Shown here: positions 6,458 through 12,503 of the stretch, piece after piece
How the letters are laid out: each line of letters opens with the position of its first letter
Numbering within the stretch: the stretch's first letter is position 1
Origin: a virus
Virus record (IMG/VR): IMGVR_UViG_3300034072_000488
Span: 1 to 31,198 of that record
Direction: 5' to 3' (one strand)
Length of the DNA stretch: 31,198 nt
Translations under genes and position numbers: made by a program
The notes under the pieces: generated by a model
Databases searched by the model: none
Told to the model about the DNA's origin: nothing
The model's input: only the letters and a program-made list of their open reading frames with translations

Positions 6458-6908
6458 AGCTCTCCCTCATCATCGCTTCCCACCGTTGCTGCTCTGCACG
6501 CAACCCGACCATCTGCGCCTCCGCAGCGTCCCGTTGCAACAGCAGATGGTCGACACGTCGAGCCAACGCCAGAATCAGCTCATCGGCCTTCGTCTGCAGA
6601 TCACGCACACGTGACTCCCACACCTCGTCGCACGAGCCACACGTCTCGCCGGCATCCGCTTCACCGCTGTCAACAGCAGCCACGCTGCCAGAGCAACAAC
6701 GGCAACCACCGCCAGATCCTCGGTCATCAGCATCTCCTTCCGTTCGGTGCGTCAGCCGTTCTCTGCGGACCGGAGTCCACGATCCGAACAGGCTGCTGCG
6801 CACATCGACAATCACATCACACGCCCGAACATGGTGCCCGAGGATCAGCACACGGATCTGTGCACCGTCAGGCAGATCGTCCGGTAACCCGATCACTGTC
6901 TGACTCAC
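6444..6908 (-). CDS. Hypothetical protein with C-terminal coiled coil
   Basis: From the GTG at 6908 (GTGA overlap with the lysozyme-like gene) the frame encodes 154 residues. Residues 1-45 look like an ordinary folded segment. Residues 55-95 are a Gly/Cys/Asp-rich run that may be a non-coding crossing of the nested membrane ORF. From about residue 98 to the end it is an amphipathic coiled coil (RVRDLQTKADELILALARR). The stretch could be one protein, or two genes in the same frame separated by the nested ORF, the second starting at an internal GTG near the coiled coil. Nothing identifies its function. Confidence 0.5.
   Translation of the reverse strand: MSQTVIGLPDDLPDGAQIRVLILGHHVRACDVIVDVRSSLFGSWTPVRRERLTHRTEGDADDRGSGGGCRCCSGSVAAVDSGEADAGETCGSCDEVWESRVRDLQTKADELILALARRVDHLLLQRDAAEAQMVGLRAEQQRWEAMMRESYGKS
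6575..6727 (-). CDS. Nested small membrane protein in another frame
   Basis: A 50-residue ORF lies wholly inside the preceding frame. It has a good AAGGAG ribosome-binding site six bases before its ATG, which marks it as possibly real. Residues 5-22 form a clear transmembrane helix (LAVVAVVALAAWLLLTAV), followed by an Arg-rich tail with a few cysteines, an N-out/C-in type pattern. The part of the host frame that it crosses has odd Gly/Cys-rich composition, which favours this frame locally. Function unknown. Confidence 0.5.
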   Translation of the reverse strand: MTEDLAVVAVVALAAWLLLTAVKRMPARRVARATRCGSHVCVICRRRPMS

Positions 6909-7483
6909 GACAGTTCCTTCCACACCCGGCACCAGTGCTTGCCGGGCTGGGACATGTGCCACGGTGAGAATCCGCACAGGAATGCCGGATCGTCATCTGC
7001 CCGGTCGAACAGCACCTTCGCCAACGCGAGATTCGCTGCAGGCTCGAGCAGATCGTCCGGGGTGAACCCGAGCCCGCTGATCCACCCGCCGTGCACCGAC
7101 CATTGCAGCTGTGTGAGCCCGTAGCTGCCGTCACCGATCACGTCGGGCAGGCAGCGCGACTCGCGCCACATGATCCAGTCGAGCGTGGCGAGGATCGCCG
7201 GGTCGGCTGGCCAGCCGGCACCGACAGCGACGGTCCACCATTCCGGGCAGCGTGCCGTGCCGGGCACGAGCGTCGTCGTGGTCGTGGTGACGCGCACGAC
7301 CTCAGCGGTTGTGGACACCGGCACCGCGGATGTGGACACAACAGTCGTCGTCGTGGTCGGCGGTCGGTACACGGTGTCGATCGGGATGATCGGGATCGGC
7401 TGCGCGTACTCGATGTCGTCACCGGGTGCGATGGCGAGCAGACCGGCTGCGATGGTGAGCGCAATCCCGGTGCGCATGATCAT
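6905..7483 (-). CDS. Secreted lysozyme-like (transglycosylase) protein
   Basis: Starting at 7483 (ATGA overlap) the protein has 192 residues. Residues 3-20 are a hydrophobic signal peptide or membrane anchor. Residues 41-73 form a Thr/Val-rich linker typical of actinobacterial exported proteins. A lysozyme-like domain follows, with the catalytic-type Glu at E108 (MWRES) and the substrate-binding GSYGLTQLQ motif at 119-127, plus cysteines at 79, 111, 170 and 185 that could form disulphides. It would cleave the glycan strands of peptidoglycan outside the membrane. Its place in the early unit, far from the amidase and holin, is unusual. It may aid entry, lysis or superinfection exclusion. Confidence 0.75.
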   Translation of the reverse strand: MIMRTGIALTIAAGLLAIAPGDDIEYAQPIPIIPIDTVYRPPTTTTTVVSTSAVPVSTTAEVVRVTTTTTTLVPGTARCPEWWTVAVGAGWPADPAILATLDWIMWRESRCLPDVIGDGSYGLTQLQWSVHGGWISGLGFTPDDLLEPAANLALAKVLFDRADDDPAFLCGFSPWHMSQPGKHWCRVWKELS

Positions 7484-7746
7484 CCGTTTGCTCCGAGGAA
7501 CTTGCCGACCCGCTCCCAGTGCTTCCGCAGGTAGTGCAGCACGAGCTGGAAGTCGTCGTCGCTGAACTTGGTGGTGTCGTATTCGTTGCCGTCGCAGTCG
7601 GTCCAGATCGTGCCGTCGGTCAGCGGGTTGCTGGTCCGCTTGTGGAACGCCACGCTGGAGCCGTCGACACCGAGCCTCCACACCAGCATGCGAGCGATGC
7701 TGGACGCTGGCTGCTTCTCCAGCCGTGATGGGTTCTTCGTGTTCAT
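7480..7746 (-). CDS. Hypothetical protein
   Basis: The 88-residue acidic-to-neutral protein has no recognised domain. It contains a middle segment with DGTIWTDCDGNEYDTT and a helical C-terminus (LVLHYLRKHWERVG). The ATG at 7746 has AAGGAG about 11 bases upstream and overlaps the TGA of a 15-codon ORF. It ends in an ATGA overlap with the lysozyme-like gene. The upstream hairpins and short ORF suggest its expression may be controlled in the leader. Confidence 0.65.
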   Translation of the reverse strand: MNTKNPSRLEKQPASSIARMLVWRLGVDGSSVAFHKRTSNPLTDGTIWTDCDGNEYDTTKFSDDDFQLVLHYLRKHWERVGKFLGANG

Positions 7747-7790
7747 GGGCAGTGGTTCTCCTTCTTGTAGTTGGGGATCATGTTGTACAT
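7743..7790 (-). CDS. Possible 15-residue leader peptide
   Basis: A 15-codon ORF (MYNMIPNYKKENHCP) starts inside a hairpin, and its TGA overlaps the next gene's ATG as ATGA. The ribosome-binding site is weak. It could be a leader that couples translation to the downstream gene, or chance. Confidence 0.35.
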   Translation of the reverse strand: MYNMIPNYKKENHCP

Positions 7791-7835
7791 CGGTCCGACA
7801 CCCGATGCAAGAGAATCTTGAGATTCTCTATCGGG
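7788..7835 (-). promoter_or_regulatory. Mutually exclusive hairpins between two early genes
   Basis: The first hairpin pairs 7801-7806 with 7830-7835 (6 bp). Inside it, after a three-base bulge, 7810-7817 pairs perfectly with 7822-7829 (8 bp, four-base loop). The second pairs 7788-7793 with 7802-7807. Both use the same bases near 7802-7806, so they cannot form together, which is the layout of an attenuator. The first overlaps the stop codon of the upstream gene, and the second holds the ATG of the 15-codon ORF. No T-run follows either. Confidence 0.45.
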
Positions 7836-8016
7836 CTCGGTCCTTGCGACGATCCTCACGATGCGCCACCCGACACTCATCACAGACCGGCACACCGAAC
7901 CTGCGGTGCTGCTGATAGCCACGATCTGTGCCGTGCACGATCATCTCGTCAAAGTCCACGTCCTCGAGCGGGAGCAGCGGACCCGACCAGCGACACAGTT
8001 CAGCGATCGGCACCAT
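7828..8016 (-). CDS. Small HGT/CxxC-motif protein
   Basis: The 62-residue protein ends in a module, HGTDRGYQ then CDEC and RVAHRE, that aligns without gaps to the C-terminal extension of the WhiB protein at 3321-3734 (15 of 27 positions identical by eye). The two cysteines and the His suggest a half zinc site completed by the upstream His or by dimerisation. The basic C-terminus suggests nucleic acid contact. Similar short HGT/CxxC proteins are common in actinophages, without a known function. The ATG at 8016 gives a 17-base overlap with the resolvase gene; a GTG one codon downstream is possible. Confidence 0.65.
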   Translation of the reverse strand: MVPIAELCRWSGPLLPLEDVDFDEMIVHGTDRGYQQHRRFGVPVCDECRVAHREDRRKDRAR

Positions 8017-8356
8017 CGGCAGACAACGCGAGCTCGAGCAGCTCCACGAACCGCTCACCATCCATCACACAGTAGAACCGGGCACCGTCAGTCACGCCAC
8101 GAGGCTTCACAGCGACACACCCGAACCGGGCACCATCGTTGGCCATCTCCACGTCGAGCTCGCGCAGCCAGCCCGGCAAATCCAGTTTCGCACCTGACTT
8201 CACCTCGATCACCGAGTCAGGGACACCGGACACGTCGCCACGGTCCAGCACACCGTTCAACCGTCGACGCTCTGCCATCGGGAACCGGGTGCGGAGAAAC
8301 TCGACGAATTGGTTTTCGGCGGTGCGACCCTTCGCTTTGATGCTCGCCGGCTTCAC
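8000..8356 (-). CDS. Resolvase-like PD-(D/E)XK nuclease
   Basis: From GTG 8356 (GTGA overlap) the protein has 118 residues. E16 lies in an N-terminal helix (AENQFVEFLR). A core of GVPDSVIEVKSG around residues 46-57 gives the D-x(n)-E-x-K metal site. This resembles the archaeal-type Holliday junction resolvase and VRR-like nuclease families, which cut branched DNA or remove replication intermediates before packaging. A general restriction-like nuclease cannot be excluded. An in-frame GTG at 8383 would add nine residues. Confidence 0.65.
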   Translation of the reverse strand: MKPASIKAKGRTAENQFVEFLRTRFPMAERRRLNGVLDRGDVSGVPDSVIEVKSGAKLDLPGWLRELDVEMANDGARFGCVAVKPRGVTDGARFYCVMDGERFVELLELALSADGADR

Positions 8357-8514
8357 GACCGAGAACCGATCACCCGGTCGCACTCAGCGACGATCGCCTC
8401 CAACGACTCGCGGTGCAGAATGTCGAGATCGGCTTCACGCATCGCTTCCAATAGGTTCAGCACGACTCGACGCGTCTGCATCGGTGAGCTGTTCTTCACA
8501 TACATGTGATCCAC
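8353..8514 (-). CDS. Small hypothetical protein
   Basis: A GTG at 8514 follows a perfect GGAGGAGG ribosome-binding site and gives a 53-residue, mostly helical protein (RRVVLNLLEAMREADLD). The in-frame ATG at 8505 is an alternative with poorer spacing. It ends in a GTGA overlap with the resolvase-like gene. Function unknown. Confidence 0.6.
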   Translation of the reverse strand: MDHMYVKNSSPMQTRRVVLNLLEAMREADLDILHRESLEAIVAECDRVIGSRS

Positions 8515-8680
8515 GGATCCTCCTCCTCTGGAACGGCAGCACGCTGCCGGGACGGTCGACTGTAGTTGGCATGAGAGCCGGCTGTGTCGCACGGTGTGCT
8601 ACGCAACGGTGCGCTGGGTGCAGATAGGCGACATCGGACAGGAACAGCCTGTGACAGAGTAGACAGCGGACAGCAGCCAT
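8435..8680 (-). CDS. Small Cys/His protein, possible zinc ribbon
   Basis: An 81-residue ORF starts at an ATG that overlaps the cytosine methyltransferase stop (TGATG). Its first 30 residues have CLLC and then HPAHRC and VAH, a plausible zinc site. The last 27 codons overlap the next gene in another frame and have weak coding character. The true product may be real only in its first part, or the overlap may be genuine. Confidence 0.5.
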   Translation of the reverse strand: MAAVRCLLCHRLFLSDVAYLHPAHRCVAHRATQPALMPTTVDRPGSVLPFQRRRIRGSHVCEEQLTDADASSRAEPIGSDA

Positions 8681-9780
8681 CAGCTCGGCTCCATCGTCGC
8701 AGCCAAATGCTTCGCCACCCAGCGCGCTACCGGAGCCACGACACCGTTACCACACATCTTGTACCGGACACTGTCACTGTTCGTCTTGCCGTCTGCCCGA
8801 TGCAACGTGTGATCGTCTGGCCAACCCATCAATCGCTCACACTCGACTGGGGTGAGTCTGCGGACTGCGAGGTCTGGTTGGACGACTGCGGGTGGTGATG
8901 GGATGCCGACACCGGATCCGACACGGACGGTGGGTGACAGGTTGTCGAGTGGTGTGACGCTGTGACTGCCGCCTTCTGCGACGAACCCGATTGGTTGAGT
9001 AATGAGATCACCGTGATCTTTGTAGTCGCGAGCAGCAAGACATGCGCCGGTGTCGTCATCGGCCCATTCTCTTGAACTGACGCGCCGAAAAGTGCCTACG
9101 CCTGTGTCGTATCCACCGATCGAGTTGAGAGCGAAGCCAATGCCCGATGCAGCGTCTCCGGCAGAGTCTTGCCTCGCCTCGTGGCTCTCCGAAGGATTCC
9201 TTGCGCTGCTCGAGGCGACAGGAAATAGCGGGTCGGGACATCGCCCGGCGACTGCAGGATTGAAATTAGACGCGATGAACACACGTCTCCGTCGCTGGGG
9301 CACTCCGAACCATTGTGCATCCAACGTTGCCCATTCGATGACCACCGCCCCTGCCGCGGCCAGCTCGTCAACGACGCGTGCCATTGCAGATCCTCCGTCG
9401 GCGTTGAGGAGTCCTGCGACGTTCTCAGCGACAGCCCAAGTTGGATACCGTCCATTGGTTGCTTGCCTCATTTCTGTGATGATGCGTACCGCTTCAAAGA
9501 ACAGGTGTGATCGTTGTCCATCGAGTCCGGCGCGTTTCCCGGCGACCGACAGATCCTGACATGGGAACCCATAGGTCACGACATCAACCGGTGGCAGCTC
9601 AAAACCTGACACGTCTGACACGTCGGACCAGCGAGGCACCTGTGGCCAACGGTGCGCCAGCGTCTGCTGACAGTGCGGATCCCACTCCACTTGGAACCGG
9701 CACTCGTAGCCTGCCGATTCGAAACCAAGATCAAAGCCTCCGACACCTGCGAACAGCGAACCAAACGTCAAACCGGTCAC
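8680..9780 (-). CDS. dcm: DNA (cytosine-5) methyltransferase
   Basis: The 366-residue protein has the ordered C5-methyltransferase motifs: I (FAGVGGFDLGFE, AdoMet binding), IV (GFPCQDLS with the catalytic Cys), VI (ENVAGL), VIII (QRRRRVFI) and X (MCGNGVVAPVA). It would add methyl groups to cytosine in a short recognition sequence set by the variable region between VIII and IX. There is no cognate restriction enzyme beside it, so shielding phage DNA from host restriction is the likely purpose. The start is a GTG in a GTGA overlap with the upstream gene. Confidence 0.9.
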   Translation of the reverse strand: MTGLTFGSLFAGVGGFDLGFESAGYECRFQVEWDPHCQQTLAHRWPQVPRWSDVSDVSGFELPPVDVVTYGFPCQDLSVAGKRAGLDGQRSHLFFEAVRIITEMRQATNGRYPTWAVAENVAGLLNADGGSAMARVVDELAAAGAVVIEWATLDAQWFGVPQRRRRVFIASNFNPAVAGRCPDPLFPVASSSARNPSESHEARQDSAGDAASGIGFALNSIGGYDTGVGTFRRVSSREWADDDTGACLAARDYKDHGDLITQPIGFVAEGGSHSVTPLDNLSPTVRVGSGVGIPSPPAVVQPDLAVRRLTPVECERLMGWPDDHTLHRADGKTNSDSVRYKMCGNGVVAPVARWVAKHLAATMEPS

Positions 9781-10010
9781 GATGCGCTGTCCAGATAGTC
9801 CAGCACGGCCTGCAGCTGGGTGCGCTCATCGTCAAGCGACACAGCCCACTCGTCAGTCGCCTTCAGCACATCCGGTCTGCGCACATACAACTCACCAAGA
9901 ACGAACTGCAGCAGATCGTGTCCGAGGTCGTCGCTGCGCAGCATGGCCAGCAGCCGGTCATCGGGCAGATCAGCGATCGCTGCCCGCAAATCACCGAACG
10001 GATCCGTCAC
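9777..10010 (-). CDS. Small acidic hypothetical protein
   Basis: From GTG 10010 (GTGA overlap) it encodes 77 residues, acidic and mainly helical, with a DDRLLAMLRSDDLGHDLLQF helix and a C-terminal LQAVLDYLD. No domain was recognised. It precedes the cytosine methyltransferase with a GTGA overlap, so the two are co-translated. Small acidic early phage proteins often act as inhibitors, but nothing here shows that. Confidence 0.6.
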   Translation of the reverse strand: MTDPFGDLRAAIADLPDDRLLAMLRSDDLGHDLLQFVLGELYVRRPDVLKATDEWAVSLDDERTQLQAVLDYLDSAS

Positions 10011-10213
10011 GACACACGCTCCGGATTCGCGAGCATCCATGCCTTCGCGTCGCGCAGCGTGAAGAACCACTCACCGAGCGTGTCGGTGAAGTGATCGTGT
10101 GCGCACACGTAGCGGACGTACCAGCCGTCACGGTCGGTGTGCCCGTCCACGCACACTTCCACGTCGGTGCAGTCGTGGCTGCAGCCGAGGAACTCGAACC
10201 GACCAGCGGTCAT
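10007..10213 (-). CDS. Small hypothetical protein
   Basis: The 68-residue protein starts at an ATG with GCGAGG six bases upstream. An in-frame ATG at 10237 would add eight residues and overlap the previous gene. It has several Cys/His positions (CSHDCTDVEVCVDGH and CAHDHF) and a C-terminal FTLRDAKAWM helix. Unknown function. Confidence 0.55.
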   Translation of the reverse strand: MTAGRFEFLGCSHDCTDVEVCVDGHTDRDGWYVRYVCAHDHFTDTLGEWFFTLRDAKAWMLANPERVS

Positions 10214-10226
10214 TGCGGGCCTCGCT

Positions 10227-10508
10227 TCACGGCTCATCTTCCCATGTAATGGGTTCATCTGGATGGAACAGATAGGCGTATGCGAGAGATTCGTTAGGCT
10301 CGCCGAACCAGCCCCGCATATCCTCGCTGAAGTAGGCATACAGATCGTCGGGGAAGGTGCTCATGGCTCGATGATTAGCGAGGGCGGTTCGTGCCCATTT
10401 CTGCGCCTCGTCCCTGCGGTCATTGCCATCAAACTTCGCTGAGTCAACGAAGAATGTTGCATCCTCCTCATAGCGGACGATTTCCACCGTGACTGTAGTG
10501 GTGCTCAT
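10227..10508 (-). CDS. Hypothetical protein
   Basis: From ATG 10508 (ATGA overlap) it encodes 93 acidic residues, with a Thr/Val-rich beta start (STTTVTVEIV) and an aromatic, acidic C-terminal half (DDLYAYFSEDMRGWFGEP). No family was recognised. It is the second gene of the early unit. Confidence 0.6.
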   Translation of the reverse strand: MSTTTVTVEIVRYEEDATFFVDSAKFDGNDRRDEAQKWARTALANHRAMSTFPDDLYAYFSEDMRGWFGEPNESLAYAYLFHPDEPITWEDEP

Positions 10509-10726
10509 TTGGCGACCACCGCAGGAGTATTCGGTCCGACGATCGTCATAGGCCAGAATCCGCCGTTGGCGGTGACCGCCCACACGAGCTTGCCCTTGTA
10601 GAACTTGGTCTGCGTGACGAGCGCGGGCTCGGTGAAGGTGACGTTGCCAAGGCTGATGACGATGTCTCCGTCGGTCAGTTCGGCAGCGGTGATCGTGGTG
10701 GTCTGGATGGCAGTGGTTGTGTTCAT
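10505..10726 (-). CDS. Hypothetical protein, first gene of the early unit
   Basis: The 73-residue protein is beta-rich with many Thr and Val (TTTITAAELTDGDIVISLG) and could form a small SH3-like or beta-barrel fold. Its ATG lies six bases after the -10 element of the promoter at 10733-10761, so it is probably translated from a leaderless transcript. Function unknown; first-gene position suggests early expression. Confidence 0.65.
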   Translation of the reverse strand: MNTTTAIQTTTITAAELTDGDIVISLGNVTFTEPALVTQTKFYKGKLVWAVTANGGFWPMTIVGPNTPAVVAK

Positions 10727-10732
10727 GACACT

Positions 10733-10761
10733 GTTCTACCTCCGCCGAACCACAGAGTCAA
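10733..10761 (-). promoter_or_regulatory. Sigma-70-type promoter, probably leaderless
   Basis: The -35 element TTGACT (10761-10756) and -10 element TAGAAC (10738-10733) are separated by exactly 17 bases. The predicted start of transcription falls on or beside the A of the ATG at 10726, so the mRNA would have no 5' leader, an arrangement common in actinobacteria. It follows the end of the lysis genes and would drive the early/replication unit to the left. Confidence 0.6.
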
Positions 10762-10791
10762 GAACTTTCTCAGATTATTTCTGTCGGGGGA

Positions 10792-10846
10792 TGTGGGTGC
10801 CGATCGGCAGCAACTGGGAGGCTCAGCCCGCCAACCGGCACCCACA
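10792..10846 (-). terminator. Inverted repeat after the metallophosphoesterase gene
   Basis: The perfect 11-bp arms 10792-10802 and 10836-10846 are separated by 33 bases. They lie just past the stop of the last lysis-end gene and upstream of the early promoter. There is no T-run, so it may be an RNA-structured boundary or a factor-assisted terminator between the two transcription units. Confidence 0.45.
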
Positions 10847-10856
10847 GCCACACAGA

Positions 10857-11858
10857 TTAGTCAAGCCACACCAAATAGCCTGCCGTCACCCGACCCGCCT
10901 CAGGGTCAACGAAATGCAAACGCTGGGAAGGCTTCCCGGTCGCAGCCACAAACTCGGCCGCATACGCATTCTCCGACTCCGGGCTGCCGGTCACGTAGAT
11001 CTGGCCACCGTTCGCCATCGTCAACGTCATCGGTGTGTGGAAGTGCCCGAGATACGCATCTTGGAATGACGGCACCACACCCGAACCCCACTGGTTGCAT
11101 TTGCGGAGGATCCCGAATGCTGGAGTGTTCCCACCGAAGCTCTTGATCTCGTCACCGTGCACGAGCAGAGCCCGATAGGCACCGATCTCCACGATCTGGA
11201 ACCAGTCCGCAGATGTAGTCCACGACACTCGAGGATCATCCGCATATCGCTGCCCAGCGATCTGATACGCGAACCTGTCCACGTTGTCGGAGCCGGGCAC
11301 CTCGCCACGTCTCCCGAGCCGACCGTGGTTCCCGTACTCGCACGTCACCGAAACCGACTCGAACCCAGTCAACATCCGATCCACAAAGTCCTGCATCAGC
11401 TGCGCACACGTGAACAATTGCTCGAACAGATGCGCCTCGACCTCGAATGCCTGCCCGGGGAACACGGTGACGCCTTCCACCATGTCGCCACCGAACATGA
11501 CATGCACGTCCTTCACCGGATGATCGGCACGCTGAATGTCGGTGAGATGCAACACCTTGTCTGCGAACCGCATGATGCGTTCACGACACAGATCAATGGA
11601 GTAGCCGGGTGTGTGTTTGCCGAGCTGCCAGTCCGTGGCATGAACCAACGCCACCTCGGCACCCTTCCGGCGAGGATCCTTCGGTGCCTTCGACGGCAGT
11701 TTCGTTGGTGACACCGCCATCGCTGCGTCACGTGCCGCCCGATACACCGCCTCCACAAGGTCATCGGTTTTCGACTGGGCGCGTCGTGTGGCCCGCTGCT
11801 GTCGTGCCAACGCTTGCCGTAGTTCGTCCACTTCGGACGACAGGTCGAACTCATCCAC
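10857..11858 (-). CDS. Calcineurin-like metallophosphoesterase
   Basis: The 333-residue protein begins with a short coiled coil (residues 5-45). The metal-binding motifs of the metallophosphoesterase family follow in order: ATDWQLG, GGDMVEG, GNHGR, VHGDE and GHFH. Relatives include SbcD/Mre11 nucleases and various phosphodiesterases. The substrate here cannot be told, though DNA end processing or nucleotide hydrolysis is possible. A GTG at 11858 with GGAGG seven bases upstream is the start, in a GTGGATGA overlap with the putative DNA-binding gene. Its place after the lysis genes, paired with that small protein, is unusual. Confidence 0.8.
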   Translation of the reverse strand: MDEFDLSSEVDELRQALARQQRATRRAQSKTDDLVEAVYRAARDAAMAVSPTKLPSKAPKDPRRKGAEVALVHATDWQLGKHTPGYSIDLCRERIMRFADKVLHLTDIQRADHPVKDVHVMFGGDMVEGVTVFPGQAFEVEAHLFEQLFTCAQLMQDFVDRMLTGFESVSVTCEYGNHGRLGRRGEVPGSDNVDRFAYQIAGQRYADDPRVSWTTSADWFQIVEIGAYRALLVHGDEIKSFGGNTPAFGILRKCNQWGSGVVPSFQDAYLGHFHTPMTLTMANGGQIYVTGSPESENAYAAEFVAATGKPSQRLHFVDPEAGRVTAGYLVWLD

Positions 11859-12078
11859 GGTTCTTCCTCCACTTCTGGATGGCGTCCGCTGACACCGGGA
11901 AACCCCAACGTGTCACGACACGGGCAATCGCCGCAGACGAATACGACACGTCATTCAACACCTCAGTCAACCGGGCGTGACGTTCCGGATCGGTCTCCGC
12001 TAACTCGTCCAACGCCATCTCAATCTTGGGGCGAGGGAACGACGGCGTGTTCTCGGCATCAAACTCATCGGTCGCCAT
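11851..12078 (-). CDS. Small putative helix-turn-helix protein
   Basis: From ATG 12078 (GGAGG eight bases upstream) it encodes 75 residues. The C-terminal half reads like a helix-turn-helix with a basic end (SSAAIARVVTRWGF and ADAIQKWRKNRG). The N-terminus is acidic. It is coupled to the metallophosphoesterase gene. It might direct that enzyme to DNA or act as a regulator; both are inferences. Confidence 0.55.
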   Translation of the reverse strand: MATDEFDAENTPSFPRPKIEMALDELAETDPERHARLTEVLNDVSYSSAAIARVVTRWGFPVSADAIQKWRKNRG

Positions 12079-12105
12079 GACGGTGACCTCCAATGGCAGT
12101 CAGGT

Positions 12106-12306
12106 TCAGTCGTGACGACCGAAACGGGAATCTGTCGGATCCAACCATGTGATGATCAACGGGAGGACAGCGGCAACACCGGCTGCGAGATAGGTGCGCA
12201 CATCGGCCCAATCCACCGAGAACACGTCACCGCCGTCGACCAGAAACAGGGACAGGACGGTGGCGGCAAACACCTTCACCCACGACTTCACCATCTCGAC
12301 GTTCAT
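12106..12306 (-). CDS. Holin-like membrane protein
   Basis: The 66-residue protein has two transmembrane helices (around residues 10-22 and 37-55), separated by a short acidic loop, and ends with the DPTDSRFGRHD motif often seen in actinophage holins. It would form the membrane lesion that lets the amidase reach peptidoglycan. It follows another small membrane protein and the amidase, completing a lysis cassette. The start is in an ATGA overlap. Confidence 0.75.
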   Translation of the reverse strand: MNVEMVKSWVKVFAATVLSLFLVDGGDVFSVDWADVRTYLAAGVAAVLPLIITWLDPTDSRFGRHD

Positions 12307-12503
12307 CGGTGCGCCTCATGATCGGTGATGTGGTCGTGCAACCGGTCATCAATCTTGTCGACCTTCCGGTCGATGCCTTTCAACAGTTGGAAGTTCGTGT
12401 TGTGGTCACGGTTGTTCTGTCGACGCATCCGTTCAATGAGGACGGCGAGGATGCCGCCCGGTGCGAGGATCGCCAACAGGACAGCCAACGTCTGATCGTT
12501 CAC
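12303..12503 (-). CDS. Small membrane protein of the lysis cassette
   Basis: From GTG 12503 (GTGA overlap with the amidase) it encodes 66 residues. The N-terminus is one transmembrane helix (LAVLLAILAPGGILAVLI), followed by a charged, coiled-coil-like tail (LLKGIDRKVDKIDDRLHDH). This layout resembles second holins/antiholins or small phage membrane proteins beside holins. The longer in-frame upstream start overlaps the amidase extensively and is rejected. Confidence 0.7.
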   Translation of the reverse strand: MNDQTLAVLLAILAPGGILAVLIERMRRQNNRDHNTNFQLLKGIDRKVDKIDDRLHDHITDHEAHR

